64,000 nt of DNA from contig JAIFMH010000086.1 in the NCBI GenBank assembly GCA_020048595.1, forward strand, positions 19,935 to 83,934, given 5' to 3'. A model generated the notes under the pieces. That model ran no database searches. It had not been told where the DNA came from and saw only the letters and a list, made by a program, of their open reading frames with translations. The stretch is from Bacteroidota bacterium. Lineage in GTDB: Bacteria; Bacteroidota; Bacteroidia; Bacteroidales; UBA4417. Position 1 is the stretch's first letter. The number at the start of each line of letters is the position of its first letter. A program made the position numbers and the translations under genes. Positions 45,115-54,057 of the stretch are shown one piece after another.

Positions 45115-46076
45115 TATTTGTTCAGTTTTCGAAATGCCCCTTCCATCATCAGAAAAAATGCTTCCCCTTCCGGGGATGTTCCGGGTGAATTAAAACGTGG
45201 AGCCGCGCTGGCTTGCTGAAGCAAACCGTATTCATCGACATTTGCATAAACTGCCCTTCGCATTTTATCAGCAGGAATCAAATACGAAGAATCCAGCCAT
45301 CCTGATTTTACCGCTGTATAAATCGTGTAAGCCAGCATTGCCGGCAAGGTTGATTCCTCAAAATTTGGTTCTGTAATCTTGTCGTATAACAATCCGCCGG
45401 GTAATTGATTGGCGATACAACCATCCAATAAATCGGTGCAATATCCGATTAGTTTTTTCTTGTCATCATTTCTTTCGGCTGGTAAAAGATCGATTACCTG
45501 CATCATTGCAGCAGCACACCATCCATTGCCACCACCCCAAAATGAACGATCTTTAAATTCACCTGTTTCCTGAATCCGAATATGATGGAATAGCTTTTTT
45601 TCACTATTCCAAAGTACATCCCGAATTCCTTCAATCTGATGAATCGCCTCATCGTAATCGCCCATTTGAGCCAGAAACGGTGCCACCATAAACATATTAT
45701 CGCTAAAAATTACTTTGGATTTATTGTTGTGATAAATTACCCCATTGGCATTTTTCGACTCCGGCTTTTTTAAATATTCGTACTGAGCCTGAGTGTTAAA
45801 ATCAGAACCAACCATAGATAACCTTCCATCCGGATTATTCCGTTGAACCGATTCACGGGCCATTAGAATTAACCTCGTTGTATCTCCAATTTCCAACATG
45901 CCCTGCATGGCAGTTCCCTGCTCCCACGAATGTCGTTGCATACAAAGCATGGCCGTTTTTACCTTTTCAACAACCTTATCATCGCATTGTGGAAGGATTG
46001 TATTTTGTCCTCTTAAACTGGCGGAAAACAAAATCAGGACTAATACAAATGATAATTTTAGATCGGATTTCTTCAT
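45114..46076 (-). CDS. GH88/GH105-like unsaturated uronyl hydrolase
   Basis: A 320-residue exported (alpha/alpha)6-barrel protein from the chosen start, which gives MKKSDLKLSFVLVLILFSASLRGQ as signal peptide. The frame is open to 46256, but that would overlap the ManA gene by 134 bases. Diagnostic parts are IFSDNMFMVAPFLAQMGDY, with the Asp of the GH88/105 active site, and RSFWGGGNGWCAAAMMQVID, equivalent to the WARGNGW motif. The ending RFNSPGTSPEGEAFFLMME is also typical. These enzymes hydrate the unsaturated uronic acid left by polysaccharide lyases, so a lyase acting on uronate in the polymer is expected. No recognised lyase is in the window, apart from the beta-helix protein at 23675 as a candidate. 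Confidence 0.9.
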   Translation of the reverse strand: MKKSDLKLSFVLVLILFSASLRGQNTILPQCDDKVVEKVKTAMLCMQRHSWEQGTAMQGMLEIGDTTRLILMARESVQRNNPDGRLSMVGSDFNTQAQYEYLKKPESKNANGVIYHNNKSKVIFSDNMFMVAPFLAQMGDYDEAIHQIEGIRDVLWNSEKKLFHHIRIQETGEFKDRSFWGGGNGWCAAAMMQVIDLLPAERNDDKKKLIGYCTDLLDGCIANQLPGGLLYDKITEPNFEESTLPAMLAYTIYTAVKSGWLDSSYLIPADKMRRAVYANVDEYGLLQQASAAPRFNSPGTSPEGEAFFLMMEGAFRKLNK

Positions 46077-46122
46077 TTTATTGGGTTTTGATTTATCGCA
46101 ACAGTGATAATCATTTCGACTG

Positions 46123-47220
46123 TTATACAGGAGGATAGCACAATAACACTTTTGCAGGTTTCGTCGTTTTCCAGGTGATTGTTTCAATGGCAGCAGGGAA
46201 AAATATTTCATCGCCTTGAGAGAAGCTGTAATTTTGGCCTCCGCATGTAATATCAACTTCCCCGGAATATATCACTCCCACAAAGAAAGACCCATTGCCT
46301 TTTAAAATAAATTCACCATTCAGGTTCAGTTCGTTTAAGCCAAAGCAGTCGGTGTGAAGTTTATTGAAAATGGTTTTAAGCGTATATGCATCTGTCGATT
46401 CGAGTGTTTTTGGTGTAATTTTCCAACGTTCGGTGGCTTCTTCAAACGAACATCCATCGTAATGAAAGCATTTTAACATGTTTTCCTCACCAACGCCCTG
46501 ATGAATTAAATCATCGCTGATAGCCAGACCTCCGGGAGTAATTTTTTCTACGCGCATGGTATAGTCGGTAGGCTCCTGAACTTCCATTAGAAAACAACCT
46601 TGTCCAATAGCATGAGGTACACCACCATAGATAATAAATGCATCGCCAGGTTTCACCTCAAAACGGTGCAATGAATTTAGCATACCATGAATATCTTGTT
46701 TCTTAAAAAGTTCATGCCATTTTTCAGGAGTTACACCTTCTTTGAAACCCAGAAAAATTGAACTCTTTACGCCATCTATTTCCCGACCACCTAAAATATA
46801 CCACGATTCTGTTTTTCCAAATGCAGAATTGAGCATGGTATGAGCATATTCTTTATTGGGATGTACTTGTATGGTAAGGCGTTCTTTGGAATCGAGCATT
46901 TTAATAAGTACACCCGTTGTGCCATATTTTTTCGCAAGCTTTTCGCCCAAAAAAAGATTCAAATCAGAATTAATCAACTCATTAAGTGAAACTACGCCAT
47001 CAGGTGATGACAAGAGTGATAGTCCCTCTTCAATCGGACGATTTTTGCCTCGAGCCGAAATAGTGGACATAATCCATTCTTCGGGTAAACTTCCATCATC
47101 TTCCGTTGTGCCAAACTTCCATTTATCAATTAATGCACCACCAGTATAAGTTCTCCACACGCGGTTTGGTAATTGTTTTAGTGGTGTCCTGGCAAATTTT
47201 GCTAATTCGTTTTTATCCAT
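46123..47220 (-). CDS. manA: Mannose-6-phosphate isomerase, class I-type
   Basis: A 365-residue cytoplasmic zinc enzyme interconverting mannose-6-phosphate and fructose-6-phosphate. Zinc ligands are in TIQVHPNKEYA (Gln, His), GKTESWYILGG (Glu) and YGGVPHAIGQGCFLMEVQEPTDYTMR (His). The N-terminus KQLPNRVWRTYTGGALIDKWKFGTTEDD and the C-terminal cupin SYSFSQGDEIFFPAAIETI complete the family pattern. It lacks a signal peptide, unlike almost all its neighbours. The start overlaps the MFS transporter gene by 8 bases, indicating co-translation: import by the permease followed by mannose-6-phosphate isomerisation. Its presence is the best single clue that mannose is the main sugar of the locus. Confidence 0.93.
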   Translation of the reverse strand: MDKNELAKFARTPLKQLPNRVWRTYTGGALIDKWKFGTTEDDGSLPEEWIMSTISARGKNRPIEEGLSLLSSPDGVVSLNELINSDLNLFLGEKLAKKYGTTGVLIKMLDSKERLTIQVHPNKEYAHTMLNSAFGKTESWYILGGREIDGVKSSIFLGFKEGVTPEKWHELFKKQDIHGMLNSLHRFEVKPGDAFIIYGGVPHAIGQGCFLMEVQEPTDYTMRVEKITPGGLAISDDLIHQGVGEENMLKCFHYDGCSFEEATERWKITPKTLESTDAYTLKTIFNKLHTDCFGLNELNLNGEFILKGNGSFFVGVIYSGEVDITCGGQNYSFSQGDEIFFPAAIETITWKTTKPAKVLLCYPPV

Positions 47221-48559
47221 GTTTTGTAATTATTTCATTGTTTTTAGGGGCAAAAATAAATACCGAAAGAACTGACAACGGGATTAATAGCCCCCCCATG
47301 ATAAAGAATGGGATCCAGTTTCCACCTCGTGTAAGCATAGGCACCAGATAAGTTGACAGAATAATTCCAAAAATTGCAGATGCACCACCCAATCCGGCTA
47401 AAGACCCTACAGTTTTACCAGAATGAAAGTCGCTTGGTAAAGTTTGAATATTGGTTATGGCAAATTGAAATCCTCCAAGAATAAACATTAACATGATAGA
47501 TGCAGAAAGACCAGTGAGGGCAAAAGCAGCACCAATCATACCAGGTAAAATTATTGCACAGCCAATACCAATCGTTATCTTTCTGGCTTTTATTGCATTA
47601 CAGCCTTTACTAATAAGCCTTCCAGCCCACCAGCCACCAAGTAAACTTCCAAAAGCAGCACCCACAAATGGTATCCAAGCTACAGCCGCCACTTCCTTAA
47701 GATCCAATTTGTACACTTCCTGCAAATAAATGGGTAGCCAGGTCATAAACATCCACCATATTGGATCGAGGAAAAAGCGACTTGCAATAACCGAATAACT
47801 ATGCTTGTCTTTAAGTAATTGTTTAATGTTTAATGTCTTCGAATCTATTTTATCAACTTCTCCCTGTCCGTTTAGAATGTAATCTTTTTCCTTTTGAGTG
47901 ATCCAGGGATGGGTTTTGGGTCCGGATTTATTTATAATATACCATAGTGGTATCCAAGCCAAACATATTAACCCTAAAACAACAAAAGTCTGACGCCATC
48001 CCATGGACAAAAAAAGTAATGGAATAATAATTGGCACCAATATATTTCCAACTGAAGAGGCCGCACCAAAAAAACCCTGAGCAATTGCTCTTTCTTTAAT
48101 TGGAAACCACTCAGCATTCGACTTTGTGGTTCCTGGCCATGGTCCTGCTTCCCCAAGTCCGAGTAAAACCCTGAAAAATGCAAGTTGCCGAACACCACCA
48201 ACAAGGGAAGTCAGTGAAATTGCACCTCCCCAAATGAGAGCTGAAATACTAAATCCGTTGCGTGTTCCAACTTTATCGTACATTACGCCTGATAGTAACT
48301 GACTTACGCCATAAGCAAGCATAAAAGCGATATTTATCCAGGCAAATACTTCTTTTGATTTTTGTTGTCTTTCCTCCGGAGTCATTTCATCACTCACAAT
48401 ATGCAGCTCAGATGCAATACCTGGTTGCACAACCATGCCCGTAGTTTTATCTTTTCCGTCCTGCCACATGTAGTTTAATGTGCCCCTGTCAAGTATATTA
48501 ATTACTGTAACAAGTACTATCAAACTTAAAATTACCCAACGCATTCCCCTTATTTTCAT
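47213..48559 (-). CDS. MFS transporter of the anion:cation symporter (hexuronate/ExuT-like) type
   Basis: A 448-residue inner-membrane permease with about 12 transmembrane helices. Family features are WVILSLIVLVTVINILDRGTLNY in helix 1, LLSGVMYDKVGTRNGFSISALIWG across helices 2-3, FFRVLLGLGEAGPWPGTTKSNAEWFPIKERAIAQGFF at helix 4, and GSLLGGWWAGRLISKG in the second half. The FFRVLLGLGEAG...ERA signature is typical of ACS-family carriers such as ExuT and GudP, which import uronates or aldarates with protons. A polar insertion of about 35 residues follows helix 1 (MWQDGKDKTTGMVV to QQKSKEV). It leads the ManA-GH88/105-F5/8 subset. Whether it moves uronate, mannose or a disaccharide cannot be read from the sequence. 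Confidence 0.92.
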   Translation of the reverse strand: MKIRGMRWVILSLIVLVTVINILDRGTLNYMWQDGKDKTTGMVVQPGIASELHIVSDEMTPEERQQKSKEVFAWINIAFMLAYGVSQLLSGVMYDKVGTRNGFSISALIWGGAISLTSLVGGVRQLAFFRVLLGLGEAGPWPGTTKSNAEWFPIKERAIAQGFFGAASSVGNILVPIIIPLLFLSMGWRQTFVVLGLICLAWIPLWYIINKSGPKTHPWITQKEKDYILNGQGEVDKIDSKTLNIKQLLKDKHSYSVIASRFFLDPIWWMFMTWLPIYLQEVYKLDLKEVAAVAWIPFVGAAFGSLLGGWWAGRLISKGCNAIKARKITIGIGCAIILPGMIGAAFALTGLSASIMLMFILGGFQFAITNIQTLPSDFHSGKTVGSLAGLGGASAIFGIILSTYLVPMLTRGGNWIPFFIMGGLLIPLSVLSVFIFAPKNNEIITKHG

Positions 48560-48714
48560 TCGAAAATATTGTTATTAATAAATTGATTATCTGTGCGTTC
48601 TCATGGAACTCTCATGCCAGGAGATCTCCACTTCGAACTATATTTTCATTTCTTTTTGTGCCGCCTCCTTTAAAATTATTCCAGCGGCATGTTCGTTTCA
48701 TAAGTATTTCTTAT

Positions 48715-50307
48715 TTATTTTCTGATTAATTCCCGTGATTCAATACTTTTGACAAGTGGGTAGTTTACATCTTTTAAATATCCGATCAATTTCGAACGCA
48801 ACTCCTCTGTGGTTTTTTTGTATTCAAATCGTTTAGGATTTGTACCCAAAAGATTATTCATTTCATACGGATCGTTTTTCATATCGAAAAGCGCTTCAAT
48901 GTCTTTGCCTCCGCTTCGATGCGTGGTCATTAATTTCCAATTTTCTGTCCGAATCATTATTGACGGGACATTGGCATTTTCCCACTGCCATTCGGAAACA
49001 GCAAAATCGTATTTTGGAGATGCTGTTCCTTCCATAACACCTTTGAGCGAATAACCATCAGTTGCGATTGATTTGACTCCGGCATAATCGAGAATTGTCG
49101 GGAAAATATTGAGTACTGAAACCGGAGTTGAAACAGTTTGACCTGCTTTTATTTTCCCCGGGTAACGAAATAAAAACGGCACCCTCACCGACTCTTCATA
49201 GAAATTAAATTTGCCACGCATACCATGTGCCCCAAGCATTTCACCATGGTCGGAAACAAAGATAACCAGCGTGTTTTCGGCTAATTTCAATTCATCCAGT
49301 TTATTCAGAATTTTACCCACCCATTCGTCAATTTCGGTAACAAATGCATAGTAGTTCGCAGTCATATACTGCACTTTATCTTTTTCATTGTAAGGAGGTT
49401 CAATTTTGCCCGGATTGTACGGCGAGTTTTCCCTGCGGTCTTCGATTGACGAAGGAGTCAACAAGTCTGCTGCCTTGTACATCGAAGCGTAAGGTTCTGA
49501 AGGAGTTATTGGCACATGCGGACAATGAAAGGAGCAAGTCAGAATAAATTGTTCATTTTTTAATCGTTCCAAAGCATCAATTGTTTGCTTGCCTTGCACT
49601 GCAGTAATTGTATAATCGGCTGGCAAATCAAGAACCCCATGAATATCAGCCTGACTCAATTTTCGTTTTAGTTCATCTTCCGGTATTACTGCTGATGGCA
49701 GATATTTGTAATACCGATCGGTCGGATCAAGTTTATATGGGACCGTTCCTCCATAAAAGGTAGTTTCATATAATTCGCCAGGCTTCAATGGCCTTTTCTT
49801 GAAATTCTCCTGAATATATTTCACATAAATGGGTTCCCAACGAACAATAGGGTCAGTGCCAGTCATTCCATTTACCGGAGGATTCATGTAAACCCTTGCC
49901 ATGTGTTCCGGTGAATGAAATTTGCCATAAACTTCGGTGGCATATCCTCTTTTTGCAAGAATTTCATCGAAAGTGGGATAATAACATTCTCCTGTTTTGA
50001 CATCATTATTCTCCCTGATAGTAGTTGTCTCTGTTAACCGTCCGGTTAAAATGGAGGTACGTGCAGGAACGCAAACCGGGCAGGGAGTAATAGCCTGACT
50101 AAAATTAATCCCTTCACGTGCCAGCCTGTCCAGATTTGGCGTTTTGATCATTTTATTTCCTGCATAACCAACTGCATTCCATGCTTGTTGATCGGTCATA
50201 ATTAAAAGGACATTTGGATTCCTTTCATTCTGACCAAACGATGCAGTAAATACAGAAAGAACCCCGGTAACAAACAAGGTGGTTGATTTGTATTTTTGAG
50301 GTATCAT
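48715..50307 (-). CDS. S1-type sulfatase (TDQQ / CVPAR subgroup)
   Basis: A 530-residue exported sulfatase with a signal peptide ending at about residue 26 (TASFGQ). Metal site NVLLIMTDQQAWNAVGYAG; formylglycine site Cys79 in CVPARTSILTGRLTET. EVYGKFHSPEHM (GKFH in place of GKWH) and LVIFVSDHGEMLGAHGMRGKFNFYEESVRVPFLFRYPG follow. It is a paralogue of the sulfatases at 10893 and 54058: all three share TDQQ, CxPAR, GK[WF]HSPE/CPE, DEWVGK and a C-terminal ELRSKLI/LRGYLLEW-like ending. The 155-base gap downstream to the MFS gene is the largest between two genes here and may hold an internal promoter, though no clear element was seen. Confidence 0.95.
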   Translation of the reverse strand: MIPQKYKSTTLFVTGVLSVFTASFGQNERNPNVLLIMTDQQAWNAVGYAGNKMIKTPNLDRLAREGINFSQAITPCPVCVPARTSILTGRLTETTTIRENNDVKTGECYYPTFDEILAKRGYATEVYGKFHSPEHMARVYMNPPVNGMTGTDPIVRWEPIYVKYIQENFKKRPLKPGELYETTFYGGTVPYKLDPTDRYYKYLPSAVIPEDELKRKLSQADIHGVLDLPADYTITAVQGKQTIDALERLKNEQFILTCSFHCPHVPITPSEPYASMYKAADLLTPSSIEDRRENSPYNPGKIEPPYNEKDKVQYMTANYYAFVTEIDEWVGKILNKLDELKLAENTLVIFVSDHGEMLGAHGMRGKFNFYEESVRVPFLFRYPGKIKAGQTVSTPVSVLNIFPTILDYAGVKSIATDGYSLKGVMEGTASPKYDFAVSEWQWENANVPSIMIRTENWKLMTTHRSGGKDIEALFDMKNDPYEMNNLLGTNPKRFEYKKTTEELRSKLIGYLKDVNYPLVKSIESRELIRK

Positions 50308-50316
50308 ATCTGTTTA

Positions 50317-51690
50317 TTATTTATTTTTTCTGTTATCAGTCTTGTTCTTTTTCTTGCCATCAGTCTTATCTTGTTTGTTTTTTAAATCGCCCATTGGAGT
50401 TTTCATTTCAGCGCGCCATTTTTCGTATTTTAGCTTCAATTCGTTTGTTTTCTCCGGATTTTGAGCTGACAGATCATTGTTTTCGCTGATATCTTTCTCA
50501 AGATCATACAATTCCAATTTCGCTTTTTTGTCAAAGACCAGCTTCCATTTACCTGCTCTAACAGCCCATCTGTTTTCTGATCCATCCCAAAACAGCTCTT
50601 CATGCAGCGGTTGCTTTAATTTACCCTTAATTGCCGGAAGCATACTTTTACCATCATATATCCGGTCGGCTGGTAGTTTGATATCCAGAACTGCACAAAT
50701 GGTAGGCATAATATCCAGAGAGATAACAGGTTCCTTACACACCGAAGGTTTTATTTTTCCGGGCCAGCTCATGACAAATGGCACACGCAGTCCGCCTTCA
50801 TAAACACTTTGTTTAAAGTCTCTGAGCGGCAGGTTGTTGGCCGATGTAGCTTTAGAGCCACCATTATCAGAGAAATAAAAAATAATGGTATTTTCATAAA
50901 CCCCTTCACTTTTGAGTGTCTTAATAACTTCACCTACTGCAATATCCATACGGTATATCATTGCCATTTGAATATCGCGATTCCTGTTTCCGGTATTGAA
51001 TCTCTTGATATCTTCTTCGGGTGCCTGCAATGGAGCATGAACCGCATTAAACGGGAGGTACAGGAAGAAAGGTGACTTCTTGTCTGCATTTGTCTTGATA
51101 AATGAACAGGCTTCTTTCGCCAGAATATCGGTCAGATAGCCTTCATCGCTTACAGGAGTGAAATTCCGAACAATACATTCGTAATTTTTTTCATCAGGAC
51201 AGGTGAAATTGTAATAATCATGTCCGCCGTGCCCCAGAAATCCATAAAAATCCTGAAATCCTCTATTGAGCGGATGATAAGCTTTTTCAAGTCCTAAATG
51301 CCATTTCCCGAAGATGCCTGTGCGGTAACCTTCTTTTTTAAGCACATCTGCCAGGGTTAACTCACTCAAAGGCATCCCTGCCCTGGAATCGTTGGCCGTG
51401 TAGAAACCAAATCGTTGCTGATAACGTCCGGTTAACAAACCTGCCCGCGTTGGCGCGCAAACGTAAGCGCTGGCGTAACCATTCGTAAAAACCACTCCGC
51501 TTGCTGCCAATTTATCGATTGATGGAGTTGAAATGGTAGAAGGTGAACGTTGAAAGCCGACATCCGCATTGCCCTGATCATCAGCCAGAATAATCACGAT
51601 GTTGGGTTTTGTCAGATTTTGAGCAGTAAGTCCCATTGTCATTAAGACCAATGAAGGAAACACAACTGAAGTTTTCAAAATGCTTTTCAT
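50317..51690 (-). CDS. S1-type sulfatase with lysine-rich C-terminal tail (CAPTR site)
   Basis: A 457-residue exported sulfatase with a signal peptide ending near residue 24 (GLTAQ). NIVIILADDQGNADVGFQR and Cys78 in CAPTRAGLLTGRYQQRFGFY place it near the N-acetylgalactosamine-6-sulfatase-like branch and the sulfatase at 32084. GIFGKWHLGLE and IIFYFSDNGGSKATSANNLPL follow. The last 25 residues, after KTPMGDLKN, are mostly Lys, Asn and Asp (KQDKTDGKKKNKTDNRKNK), a low-complexity basic tail that could hold the enzyme to an anionic glycan or the cell surface. It starts 42 bases after the T9SS sulfatase gene and ends 10 bases before the next start. Confidence 0.95.
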   Translation of the reverse strand: MKSILKTSVVFPSLVLMTMGLTAQNLTKPNIVIILADDQGNADVGFQRSPSTISTPSIDKLAASGVVFTNGYASAYVCAPTRAGLLTGRYQQRFGFYTANDSRAGMPLSELTLADVLKKEGYRTGIFGKWHLGLEKAYHPLNRGFQDFYGFLGHGGHDYYNFTCPDEKNYECIVRNFTPVSDEGYLTDILAKEACSFIKTNADKKSPFFLYLPFNAVHAPLQAPEEDIKRFNTGNRNRDIQMAMIYRMDIAVGEVIKTLKSEGVYENTIIFYFSDNGGSKATSANNLPLRDFKQSVYEGGLRVPFVMSWPGKIKPSVCKEPVISLDIMPTICAVLDIKLPADRIYDGKSMLPAIKGKLKQPLHEELFWDGSENRWAVRAGKWKLVFDKKAKLELYDLEKDISENNDLSAQNPEKTNELKLKYEKWRAEMKTPMGDLKNKQDKTDGKKKNKTDNRKNK

Positions 51691-51731
51691 AATTTAATAA
51701 TTTTAATTATTTGAATAATTTATGATATGAA

Positions 51732-53975
51732 TTAACGATTCTGGATTACTAACTTTTGGTTATAAACGTGCCCGTCAAGTATTGCGGAAACGATATAGAC
51801 TCCAGGACTGAAAGAATTATAGCTAAACACGCAGGTTTTCGACCGGGGATCACTTTGGACAACCAGTTTTCCATCAATGCTGTAAACAGAGCATTGGTCG
51901 ATATTTTTAGCTGAAGAAACGATTTCTAATCCGGTTTTGGCGTAAATTATTTTGATTTGATTATCGATGGATCGATTTTCTGCAGCGGTATTTGTTTCAG
52001 GATAAAAAGCTGCAAGGGTATAAACACTGTTGCTTGAAATTGTATAAAGTGGATTCGCAGCACTTACTTTGGTACTGTTGCTCCAAACATCAAGCACAGT
52101 GCCATCTCCCCTTCGGATTTGAAGATTATCAATGTAAAAGTTGTATTTGCCTGTCTTTTTAAGAATAATACTAAATTTATTTACAACACCCGGAGCTTCA
52201 CTACCCATGCCAATAACCCTATGTTCCCAAACTCCGGCACCTCCCAATGGTGCGGGTGCTGTCATTTGAACCCGTCCAAATTGGTCAACCCCTCTTTTGG
52301 CGCTAAAGTATTTTCCTGTACCAAAAAACGGCGTTACATAAAAACCATCTGTTTTACTCCCTACCTCAGCTTTAATATCAAAATGCAAATAATCATCCGG
52401 CAATAACTTAAATCCAGTACCCGAAATTTGAATAACCGGCTCGGGATTACTTGCACCGGAAACGTAATCGGCAGTAACCTTTAATACTGCATTACCTGGA
52501 GCGGGATTTATTGGAGTTGCAAGTTTTGGAGCCAGATGTGTGATGGCTACACCGATAGATTCTCTCCATTTTTCAAGTTTAGCCAGCAAATCTGATGTAA
52601 CGACTGAATTACTCATATTCACATTTGTACTTTCAGTAATATCAGCCTGTATGGCGAATAATTCGCTGCGATCAATGTATCTCGACATTTTCCATTGGTC
52701 AGTGCGAATTACATCGTGGTCTCTCCAAACCCAGTAATATTCGCGATCACCTGATTGAGCATTGGTTTTCATCTCCTGTAAAAATGAACTGCCATCAATT
52801 TCACCAATTACTGAGGTGGATATTCCTGATATTTCCATAAAAGTGGGCAGAACATCAAGATATCCAACCATTGGTTTAAAGACTTTTGGCCCAACGAATT
52901 CCCCTGCCGGCCAGCGTATTACGGCTGGTGAATGCACTCCACCTTCTAAAGTGGAGTGTTTATTTCCTCTAAAAGGCAATCCGCTGCCGTCAGGTGTTGC
53001 CCCATTATCGGCGAAAAACAGAACTACCGTATTATTTGCAAGGTTGTTGTCTTCCAGATATTTCATCATCTCGCCCACTTTGTCATCCAGGTTGATTAGC
53101 ATAGCCGAATACAGCACCTGACGTTCCGAAGTACTTAATGTTCCGGTAATGCTAAATATGGTATTATCGCCGGTTAGCTGAGCATACATGTTATTCATTT
53201 CCGGAGTATCACCATCATTATACAGTTTGTAATACTCTTTCCAGGTACGAAGCGGACCTCCGGTGGCTTGCAGGATTGAAGCAGGAACACGCTGAAGATC
53301 AATATCTTTTACATGAAGCGGAGTGTGGATAATATTCAGGGGCACATAAGCTAAAAATTGATTTGTCTTGTTTTGTTCAATAAATTCCAGGGCATATCTT
53401 GTCAATAAATCTGTTGAATATTCAAATTCTGTATTTATCTCAGTTTTGTCATGATACCAGTTGGGGCTCGTTGGTTTATTGGCCCAAACTTTCGTATAAT
53501 AGTCACATCCACCGCCATAAAAACCTATAAACCTGTCAAATCCATAATCGTTTACATGAGGGAGTGTTGGGTAAAATTCGGGAGCATTGCCATTGTGCCA
53601 TTTACCAAAAATTCCGGTTTTGTAACCGTTTGCTTGAAACACACTGCCCATGGTCGGAATGCTGGTAGCCAGTTGTCCGTCAGTATTTGGTCCTTGTCCG
53701 GTTCTTAACGGATTCAAACCGGTAAGTAAGCCCGCACGTGTAGGGCTACAGACAGGGCAGGTCATAAAATTACCAAATTCAATGCCTTGATTGATAAGCT
53801 TATCGATGTTTGGCGTAGGTGTTTTACCGCCATGACAGCTCAAGTCGCCATAACCTAAATCATCGGCCAGGATAATCAAAAAATTAGGCCGGGTAGTTTT
53901 TTGAGCCAATGTTGCCGTTGAAACTGAACTAAAAGAAACCAAAAACAAGATGTTGCGGCAATAGATTGTTCTCAT
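51732..53975 (-). CDS. Secreted S1-type sulfatase with C-terminal beta-sandwich and T9SS sorting tail
   Basis: A 747-residue multidomain sulfatase. A signal peptide ends near residue 25 (ATLAQ). The catalytic domain spans about 28-480: NFLIILADDLGYGDLSCHG, Cys76 in CSPTRAGLLTGLNPLRTG, GIFGKWHNGNAP, and VVLFFADNGATPDGSG. A beta-rich domain at about 490-650 (VLKVTADYVSGASNPEPVIQISG to YNFYIDNLQIRRGDG) resembles a carbohydrate-binding sandwich. The last 75 residues (CSVYSIDGKLVVQSD to SFSPGVYIVSAILDG and QKLVIQNR) are a type A T9SS sorting domain. It is the only one of the thirteen sulfatases with such a tail and so probably acts on the polymer outside the cell. Confidence 0.95.
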   Translation of the reverse strand: MRTIYCRNILFLVSFSSVSTATLAQKTTRPNFLIILADDLGYGDLSCHGGKTPTPNIDKLINQGIEFGNFMTCPVCSPTRAGLLTGLNPLRTGQGPNTDGQLATSIPTMGSVFQANGYKTGIFGKWHNGNAPEFYPTLPHVNDYGFDRFIGFYGGGCDYYTKVWANKPTSPNWYHDKTEINTEFEYSTDLLTRYALEFIEQNKTNQFLAYVPLNIIHTPLHVKDIDLQRVPASILQATGGPLRTWKEYYKLYNDGDTPEMNNMYAQLTGDNTIFSITGTLSTSERQVLYSAMLINLDDKVGEMMKYLEDNNLANNTVVLFFADNGATPDGSGLPFRGNKHSTLEGGVHSPAVIRWPAGEFVGPKVFKPMVGYLDVLPTFMEISGISTSVIGEIDGSSFLQEMKTNAQSGDREYYWVWRDHDVIRTDQWKMSRYIDRSELFAIQADITESTNVNMSNSVVTSDLLAKLEKWRESIGVAITHLAPKLATPINPAPGNAVLKVTADYVSGASNPEPVIQISGTGFKLLPDDYLHFDIKAEVGSKTDGFYVTPFFGTGKYFSAKRGVDQFGRVQMTAPAPLGGAGVWEHRVIGMGSEAPGVVNKFSIILKKTGKYNFYIDNLQIRRGDGTVLDVWSNSTKVSAANPLYTISSNSVYTLAAFYPETNTAAENRSIDNQIKIIYAKTGLEIVSSAKNIDQCSVYSIDGKLVVQSDPRSKTCVFSYNSFSPGVYIVSAILDGHVYNQKLVIQNR

Positions 53976-54057
53976 TTTGATATCTTATTATTTATCTGGG
54001 ATATAGCGGCATTGAACTCCATCATGAGTTGTTTGAATTGTAAACAAATCATGATCT

